A stretch of DNA of 64,000 bases from Enterocloster clostridioformis (GTDB lineage: Bacteria > Bacillota > Clostridia > Lachnospirales > Lachnospiraceae). A program made the translations under genes and the position numbers. The stretch lies in the NCBI RefSeq assembly GCF_020297485.1, contig NZ_JAIWZC010000001.1, positions 3,472,001 to 3,536,000 of the forward strand, read 5' to 3'. Below are positions 58,911 through 64,000 of this stretch, one piece after another (positions within the stretch are counted from its first letter, which is position 1; every line of letters begins with the position of its first letter). The notes under the pieces were generated by a model, which was given only the letters and a program-made list of their open reading frames with translations, ran no database searches and was not told the origin of the DNA.

Positions 58911-59990
58911 TTATGCCTGATAAGTCTCTAACGCCGTGATGGCCTCCCGGATCATCTCCTTTGTTACCGGATACGGCGTATGCTTTAACTCCTGATTCTC
59001 CAGCGTCATCTTCAACACATCCTCCAGCGGATCGGTGGGATCCAGCTCCAGATCTCCCAAGCAGATAGGCAGCTTAATAGCTTTGCTAAGCCGCCAGGCC
59101 CTGCTAAGCTTTTCCCAGTCATGGTCTACCATGAGGTTGACCAGCATCCCATAAGCGACCACCTCTCCATGGAGATGCCGCTCCTCGATACACTTGCGGC
59201 TGGTCATGCCATAAAAAAGGGCGTGGGCGATACCGCCGTTGTAATCCGGATGGGCAGACACAGAAACAATACCTGGGGATATAATGATATTTAAAATCGT
59301 CTCCTCCAGCTCCCGGCTGATCACTCCTTTTGCGGCATCCTCCATGGCCTTCTCCGCCTTCTCCAGCATAGGATAAAAGCACATACTGCCTGCTGTAATT
59401 CCCAGAGCACTGCCATAATCCAGGGATTCCCCGGCCTTGGCAGACCAGGCGGACTCCACGTGCTTTGCCATAGCGTCTCCGAGGCCTGCCCAGAGGTAAC
59501 GCACCGGCGCCGCCAGGGTCAGCTTGGGGTTGATAAAGCAGTGTACAGGAACATTTTTCAGCTTGAGAATCTCCCGGAAGGATCCGTCCTCATGGTAAAG
59601 GATGCTGATCTGCGTGATGGGCGCACAGTTGGAAGCAATGGAGGGGATTGTGTAGACCGGCTTACTCAGCCTATCACCCACCACTTTTACCGTGTCAATA
59701 CACTTGCCTCCTCCCACGGCCAGAATTACATCCGCCTCCTGAACCGCCGGTTCCCTCTCCAGCCGCTTCACGTTTTCCCAAGTTGCGTCCTTTCCGTAAA
59801 CCACTGCCCCGGTTAAAATAATCTCTGCCCGCTCCAGGGACGGGAGCACATAATCTTTTGAAGCCTCCCATGCCTGTTTACCGCATATAACGGCCGCCCT
59901 CCTCCCCCTGCCTATACGCTCCGGGAAAGTCCCAAAGGCATCCTCACCCATCGTAAACCGGGGGAGATAAATGGAATGATATTGATTCAT
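58911..59990 (-). CDS. Iron-containing alcohol dehydrogenase (GldA/glycerol-dehydrogenase-like)
   Basis: About 359 residues from the ATG of MNQYHSIYLPRF; a GTG four codons upstream (60002) is less likely. GGGKCIDTVKVV binds NAD; TIPSIASNCAPITQISI is the GldA-type loop; metal ligands are in GLGDAMAKHVES (Asp), GGIAHALFYG (His) and HLHGEVVAYG (His). Enzymes of this group oxidise glycerol or polyols, or reduce keto groups of sugar acids. In this operon it may act with ManD on a hexonate or uronate; this is inferred. Confidence 0.85.
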   Translation of the reverse strand: MNQYHSIYLPRFTMGEDAFGTFPERIGRGRRAAVICGKQAWEASKDYVLPSLERAEIILTGAVVYGKDATWENVKRLEREPAVQEADVILAVGGGKCIDTVKVVGDRLSKPVYTIPSIASNCAPITQISILYHEDGSFREILKLKNVPVHCFINPKLTLAAPVRYLWAGLGDAMAKHVESAWSAKAGESLDYGSALGITAGSMCFYPMLEKAEKAMEDAAKGVISRELEETILNIIISPGIVSVSAHPDYNGGIAHALFYGMTSRKCIEERHLHGEVVAYGMLVNLMVDHDWEKLSRAWRLSKAIKLPICLGDLELDPTDPLEDVLKMTLENQELKHTPYPVTKEMIREAITALETYQA

Positions 59991-60012
59991 GGTCTTTTTC
60001 ACCTTTCTTGTT

Positions 60013-60510
60013 TCAGTTCATCTGTTCCCGCCTGGGATCCAATACCGCCAGATCGTAACCACGGCTCTCATGTGTGTGGGCTGCCAGTACCCAAAAATAA
60101 GCATTCCGTGTCCCCGGGGAGGCCAACTGGTCCAGGCACCGTTGCCTCCCCAGGTCAGCCCGGCAATCAGGCGGGAAGCCTGAATCTCCTGGTTGAGCGT
60201 CATAAAAACCTCTCTCTGCCTCGATGGCCACACTGTTTCCTCCCGCCGTGTAGAAGGAGTCAAACCGGCCGCAGTGATAATGACGGCCAGCCAGATCCAG
60301 CCCAGCCTCTCCCTTAATGCATACACCGTTCATCTCCTCGCCGCCAGGCTTCAGTTCATAGCGCTGGCTTGCCGCCAGGTTCAGCCGGTACATTGCCGCC
60401 TCTTGACAGTCCTCCCTGCCAGGTACGATCACTTTATGAAATCCATATTCCTCCGGGGAAACGATTTTCCTTTTCTCCATCCGCTCCCTTGTCACAATTC
60501 CCTGTACCAT
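60013..60510 (-). pseudogene. Decayed IolB/KduI-like isomerase gene
   Basis: Starts MVQGIVTRERMEKRKIV behind AGGAGG. Frame one reads MYRLNLAASQRYEL through GRFDSFYTAGGNSVAIEAERGF like the N-terminal cupin of 5-deoxy-glucuronate isomerase (IolB). Another frame then reads FMTLNQEIQASRLIAGLTWG and NGAWTSWPP, like the second cupin start. The first frame then resumes with NAYFWVLAAHTHESRGYDLA and the end of the protein. The pieces are in the right order, but the stretches between them (tens of residues each) are missing. About 166 codons remain from an expected 260-280. I read it as a pseudogene with at least two frame-breaking internal deletions. The family call is moderate. Confidence 0.6.
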
Positions 60511-60522
60511 AATCAAACCTCC

Positions 60523-61797
60523 TTAGGTGAGAAACGTACAAAACCATTCTGAGAATACACACAGAAAAAATACTCCCACATAGCCAACCAAAAACGGAAT
60601 CTCCGCCTTGGCGATCTCTCCCATCTTCAGCCTTGACACTGTGGCCGCCGAGTAGATGTTCACCGCTACCGGAGGCGTCATTGTTCCCACTACATTGGAA
60701 ACGCACACAATTATTCCAAAATGTACTACATTAATGCCCATGCTCTGGGCAATAGGCCACAGCACCGGAACCAACAAAACAGCTATGGCTGTCCCCTCCA
60801 TAAAGGTTCCGAAAATCAGGAGAATCACTGCTACCACCAGGCAGAACATTGCTGCATTTAGATTCATGCCAATCACCGTATCCACCAGAGCCTTGGACGC
60901 GCCTGAGATTGTGAACACCCATGAAAAGGCTGTGGACGCGGCGATGATGAACAGTATCATAGCAGAACTCTTGGCGGAGTCCTTGATGATTTGGATCGTA
61001 TCCGGCAGATTCAGCTCACGATAGATGAAAGCTCCGGCTATAGCTGCCCATACAACAGCCACCGCAGCGCTCTCCGTGGCGGTCAACATACCGGAATAGA
61101 TTCCTCCCAGAATAATGATGGGTGTAAGCAATGCCGGAATGGCGTCCAGAAAAACCTTCACCACCTCGGCGGGCGTGCGCTTCACATTCTGTTTCGGCCA
61201 CTTTTCCTTATGGGCAAACCACAGCACCTCCACCATCAGCACCAACATAATCACGATACCAATCATCATACCCTGCTTGAACATATTTCCAACAGAGGCA
61301 CCGGTCAGCGTACAATAAATCACCATGATAATAGATGGCGGGATGATGGGCCCAAGCCCACCGGACACCACCAGAAGTCCTGCGGTTCGCGGCCCTGGAT
61401 AGCCCTTTTTGATCATATCCCCGTAGAGCATGGTTCCGATGGCAATGACTGTTGCCGGGGCCGATCCAGACAGGGCAGCAAAGAAAGCACAGGCCAGTAC
61501 CAGCGCCAGGCTCATACCGCCTCTCACGTTGCCCACCAGGCAGTCCGCAAAATCTACAATCCGCCTGGAAATTCCACCCTTCGTCATCAGATTGCCAGCC
61601 AACACGAAAAATGCGATGGCCATGATAGAGCTGGACTGCAGCCCGCCAAAGATCCTTTGGGCGATAGCCGTGGAGGAGGCCGGAAGGCCCCCGAACACCA
61701 CGGCCGTCAGAGAAGCCACACTCAAGGAGATGGACACCGGTACCCCGATCACCAGGCAAAGAATAAAAATCAAAAATAAAATCAATCCTGCATTCAT
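60523..61797 (-). CDS. TRAP transporter large permease (DctM type)
   Basis: The 424-residue protein has about twelve membrane segments and DctM hallmarks: FGGLQSSSIMAIAFFVLAGN near the start, GGLGPIIPPSIIMVIY in the middle, and VGTMTPPVAVNIYSA near the C-terminus. It is the sodium-driven channel of a TRAP importer for a carboxylated sugar, by operon context. It overlaps the small permease stop by four bases (ATGA). Confidence 0.95.
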   Translation of the reverse strand: MNAGLILFLIFILCLVIGVPVSISLSVASLTAVVFGGLPASSTAIAQRIFGGLQSSSIMAIAFFVLAGNLMTKGGISRRIVDFADCLVGNVRGGMSLALVLACAFFAALSGSAPATVIAIGTMLYGDMIKKGYPGPRTAGLLVVSGGLGPIIPPSIIMVIYCTLTGASVGNMFKQGMMIGIVIMLVLMVEVLWFAHKEKWPKQNVKRTPAEVVKVFLDAIPALLTPIIILGGIYSGMLTATESAAVAVVWAAIAGAFIYRELNLPDTIQIIKDSAKSSAMILFIIAASTAFSWVFTISGASKALVDTVIGMNLNAAMFCLVVAVILLIFGTFMEGTAIAVLLVPVLWPIAQSMGINVVHFGIIVCVSNVVGTMTPPVAVNIYSAATVSRLKMGEIAKAEIPFLVGYVGVFFLCVFSEWFCTFLT

Positions 61798-62297
61798 GTC
61801 CTGTTTCCCTCTTTCTTTCCGAATTCTGCAATCTGCTGTACCAGTGTAATGGTCTGAATGACGAAGATGAGTCCAAAGGCCAGTACCAGCGAGAAATACA
61901 TCAGAGACATGGGAAGCTTCATCACAGGCGTGGTTTGGCCGGCTTGAAGCTGCTTTAAGACCAGGGCCCCTCCCGCTTTAATCATGATAAAAGCAAATCC
62001 CACCAGAATCACCTGCCGGATAAGATCAACAATCTTGCGGACCACACCGTGCAGCTTGTCCACCACGGCAGTCACCGCCACCTGGGTGCCATCTCTTAGA
62101 CCCACCTCTGTTCCCAGCAACGCCATATAGGTCATACTGTATACGGCTATCTCCTCTGTCCAGGGCATGGAAGCCTGGATAAAATTCCGATTCAGCACAG
62201 AAATGAAATAGGAAGCGACCATGGCAATAAAAGCAGCGGCCATGACTGCATATTCTGCCGATGTAACGCATGACAGAAGTTTTTTCATAAATTTCAT
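61794..62297 (-). CDS. TRAP transporter small permease (DctQ type)
   Basis: About 167 residues from MKFMKKLLSCVTSAEY with GAGGAGAGG upstream (the longer frame to 62360 is unsupported). Four membrane helices with the DctQ feature WTEEIAVYSMTYMALLGTEVG and REGTQV-like RDGTQVAV. Partner of the large permease encoded four bases overlapping. Confidence 0.9.
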   Translation of the reverse strand: MKFMKKLLSCVTSAEYAVMAAAFIAMVASYFISVLNRNFIQASMPWTEEIAVYSMTYMALLGTEVGLRDGTQVAVTAVVDKLHGVVRKIVDLIRQVILVGFAFIMIKAGGALVLKQLQAGQTTPVMKLPMSLMYFSLVLAFGLIFVIQTITLVQQIAEFGKKEGNRT

Positions 62298-62317
62298 ACG
62301 AATCCTCTCCTCTTTTC

Positions 62318-63379
62318 CTACTGCACCGCCCTCTTGGCTGCGTCGACAGCTGCTATCCATTTCTCGTCGTAGGAAGCACCGGCCTTTTCCTGGGCCGCCT
62401 GATACTTTGCCTTTAACCCCTCGGTATCAATATCATAGAAGGTCACACCCGCACCCTCTAAATTTTCCACTGCCTCTGCATTAGCCTCGTTCAGATAAGT
62501 CCACTGGGCCTTGCATCCCTCCTGCACCGCATTGGCAAAGGGCTCTCTCATGTCTTCAGGAATCTTGTTCCAGGCGTTGTCGCTCATACAGATCGGAATG
62601 TAGACGAAGCAGTGCTTTGTGTTCGTGATAGAATTCACTCCTGCCTCATAATATTTATTAATCCAGCAGTTAGATACTGCATTCTCACAGGCATCAATGG
62701 TTCCCTGCTGCAGCGCTGTGAACTGCTCGGAGGCAGAGATGGCCACCGGATTAGCCCCAAAAGCAGTAAATGCCGCCAGCTGGCCCTCGTTCTGCATCAC
62801 CCGAATCTTTACGCCCTTGAAATCTGCCGGGGTCTGAATCGGTTTCTTGGAGAACACATCCCGAAATCCTGACTCCAAATAGCCAATGACGTGAAGTCCA
62901 TGCTTTTCCGCCTCGGCAGAAATCAGATCTCCCAACTCATTCTGTACCGCGTAATTAGCCTGGTCCGCGCTGTCCCAGAGAAAGGCCTGGTCTAAAATAG
63001 ACATCTCGGGAATATAGTTGCTCAAAACGGAATTAGCGCAGGTAGCGATGTCCAGATCACCCTGGATCGCCATATCCAGGGTATCTGCCTCTCCACCCAG
63101 AACACCGCCCGCCTGGATGGTAAGCTGGATGTTTCCTTCCGTGGCCTCACTCACCAGCTCGGCAATCTTTTCTGCTCCCTTGTAATAATTTGACTGGGAA
63201 TTATCCACCAATGCCATTGTGAAATTCAGAGCTCCTTCATTGGCAGCAGCTTCCGGCCCGCTGTTCCCCGAAACGCTTCCCTTTGCCTCTGTTTGTCCGC
63301 TGCCGGATGAGCCGCAGGCCATAAGCCCAAGAGCTGTCAGTACCGCAATTCCTGATAATAAATACGTTCTTTTCAACAC
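62318..63379 (-). CDS. TRAP transporter substrate-binding lipoprotein (DctP type)
   Basis: About 353 residues. I use GTG 63379 (then LKRTYLLSGIAVLTALG) because GGAGGG lies eight bases before it; the frame to 63451 runs into leader. Lipobox LMAC. DctP family segments: PADFKGVKIRVMQNEGQLAAF and TLQQGTIDACENAVSNCW-like QQGTIDACENAVSN, with the conserved substrate-carboxylate Arg in KIRVM. Lipid anchoring suits a Gram-positive TRAP system. Carboxylated sugar substrate inferred from ManD and SDR neighbours. Confidence 0.92.
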   Translation of the reverse strand: MLKRTYLLSGIAVLTALGLMACGSSGSGQTEAKGSVSGNSGPEAAANEGALNFTMALVDNSQSNYYKGAEKIAELVSEATEGNIQLTIQAGGVLGGEADTLDMAIQGDLDIATCANSVLSNYIPEMSILDQAFLWDSADQANYAVQNELGDLISAEAEKHGLHVIGYLESGFRDVFSKKPIQTPADFKGVKIRVMQNEGQLAAFTAFGANPVAISASEQFTALQQGTIDACENAVSNCWINKYYEAGVNSITNTKHCFVYIPICMSDNAWNKIPEDMREPFANAVQEGCKAQWTYLNEANAEAVENLEGAGVTFYDIDTEGLKAKYQAAQEKAGASYDEKWIAAVDAAKRAVQ

Positions 63380-63421
63380 ACTGATTTCCCTCCGTTTTCT
63401 AAATTGTTTGATAAAAACAAA

Positions 63422-63465
63422 AAAATATATCCGACGAATGCAGTGTAGCACATCGGATATATTTT
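63422..63465 (-). terminator. Hairpin between the GntR-type gene and the TRAP operon
   Basis: Perfect 13-base arms AAAATATATCCGA and TCGGATATATTTT with an 18-base loop; on the minus strand a TTTTTTTGTTTTT tract follows. It has terminator form but lies only about 40 bases before the dctP-type gene, so it may instead be an attenuator or an operator dyad. Confidence 0.6.
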
Positions 63466-63512
63466 GTCGATACGTTGAGTTTTGTTTCTATATATGCGGA
63501 TATTTATTGTGT

Positions 63513-63526
63513 ATATTGTACAATAT
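63513..63526. promoter_or_regulatory. Palindrome ATATTGTACAATAT, possible GntR operator
   Basis: Perfect 14-base palindrome just after the GntR-type gene stop and upstream of the TRAP genes. The ATTGTACAAT core is of the size bound by FCD-type GntR dimers. Confidence 0.45.
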
Positions 63527-63535
63527 TTTTAAAAA

Positions 63536-64000
63536 TCATTCGATGACTTTTCTCGTCTTCTGCTGTTCAATCTCCTCAATAATCTTTCTTCGGGTACTGT
63601 TTAAGTGATCGATCATACTGTAACGGGCTCCACTGGCATCTCCCCGTTCAATAGATTCCGAAATCATGTGATGGAATTTCACAGTCTGATTTGCCAGCTC
63701 ATCATTTGTGACCTTACAGAACAAAGGGATTCCCTTAACCACAATCTCCATCAGCCTGCAGGCAATCTCATTCTTAGAACACCTGGCAATCTGAAGATGG
63801 AACGCCATATCCTTCTCATAATGGGATTCCTGCATCTGGATCTGCCAGCGCACCTCCGCCTCCAGCTCCATCAGTTTCCGGCAGTCCTCATAAGTCGCGT
63901 TGGTAGCTGCCAGGGCAGCGATATCCGGTTCCAGCATCAGCCTTACTTCTGAAAACTCCAGCGCTTTGTTTGGCAGCTCTTCCGGCAAAAATGCTCCCAG
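63536..64000 (-). CDS. GntR/FadR-family regulator, C-terminal FCD domain (partial)
   Basis: The frame is open to the window end, so only the last 154 residues are visible. They form an FCD ligand-binding domain: EVRLMLEPDIAALAATNAT, then the helical metal/ligand site YEKDMAFHLQIARCSKN with Asp and His, and FHHMISESIERGDASGAR. The DNA-binding part lies outside. FCD regulators commonly sense carboxylates such as uronates or hexonates, fitting control of the adjacent TRAP/dehydratase operon, transcribed in the same direction. Confidence 0.88.
   Translation of the reverse strand: MGAFLPEELPNKALEFSEVRLMLEPDIAALAATNATYEDCRKLMELEAEVRWQIQMQESHYEKDMAFHLQIARCSKNEIACRLMEIVVKGIPLFCKVTNDELANQTVKFHHMISESIERGDASGARYSMIDHLNSTRRKIIEEIEQQKTRKVIE

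Overview
The window looks like chromosomal DNA of a gut Clostridia (Lachnospiraceae; the gene mix and roughly half-GC coding sequence suggest an Enterocloster/Lachnoclostridium-type organism, an inference from gene families and not a species call). Supporting traits are AGGAGG-type ribosome sites, TTGACA/TATAAT promoters, many ABC sugar-uptake loci, TRAP transport, no respiratory genes, and the relA - metallo-hydrolase - hemZ - hisS - aspS order. No rRNA, tRNA, CRISPR array, phage or complete insertion sequence was seen.

Layout. 1-3.1 kb: end of a nitroreductase gene, then a metal-resistance operon (ArsR-type repressor, free HMA metal-binding protein, P1B ATPase lacking its own HMA domain). 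3.2-11.8 kb: housekeeping operon (aspS, hisS, hemZ, MBL hydrolase, rel) plus apt, with a GGDEF gene remnant between rel and apt. 11.8-21.5 kb: pectin/rhamnogalacturonan locus (LacI regulator, GH28, three-part ABC importer, small unknown protein, GH105, esterase, DeoR regulator). 21.6-22.4 kb: a talC-type aldolase gene with its own promoter and terminator. 22.5-28.9 kb: one minus-strand operon for an unknown sugar (isomerase, RbsB/RbsA/RbsC-type importer, ribokinase-family kinase, DeoR regulator). 29.2-32.9 kb: AT-rich accessory island with a nuclease/transposase fragment, a secreted-protein gene broken by an amber codon, a lipoprotein, and a BlaI/M56-type repressor-sensor pair; near-identical inverted repeats lie in front of both transcription units. 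32.9-37.4 kb: pstSCAB-phoU. 37.5-46.6 kb: galacto-N-biose/lacto-N-biose-like locus (GH112 phosphorylase, ABC importer, sugar kinase, nucleotidyltransferase, AraC regulator). 46.7-48.5 kb: zinc-ribbon membrane protein and a PIN-PhoH ATPase. 48.6-50.5 kb: ABC-F gene behind a long leader ending in a terminator that contains its ribosome site. 50.5-53.7 kb: molybdate uptake locus with modC and the following DUF364 gene both broken. 53.7-56.7 kb: M16C peptidase gene with a frameshift. 56.8-64 kb: sugar-acid locus (SDR, ManD-type dehydratase, iron-type alcohol dehydrogenase, decayed IolB-like gene, TRAP transporter, GntR/FCD regulator cut by the window end).

Most of the window is carbohydrate acquisition: each locus couples an importer to intracellular enzymes and a local regulator, and putative operators can be seen for several of them. 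The least explained part is the BlaI/M56 island at 29.7-32.9 kb, where duplicated operator-like repeats suggest that the sensor pair controls a secreted protein and a lipoprotein of unknown function. Several genes (modC, DUF364, M16C, IolB-like, the amber-interrupted secreted protein, the GGDEF remnant) are disrupted. Two or three of these are explained by one missing base in a homopolymer run, so either real decay or sequencing error is possible.
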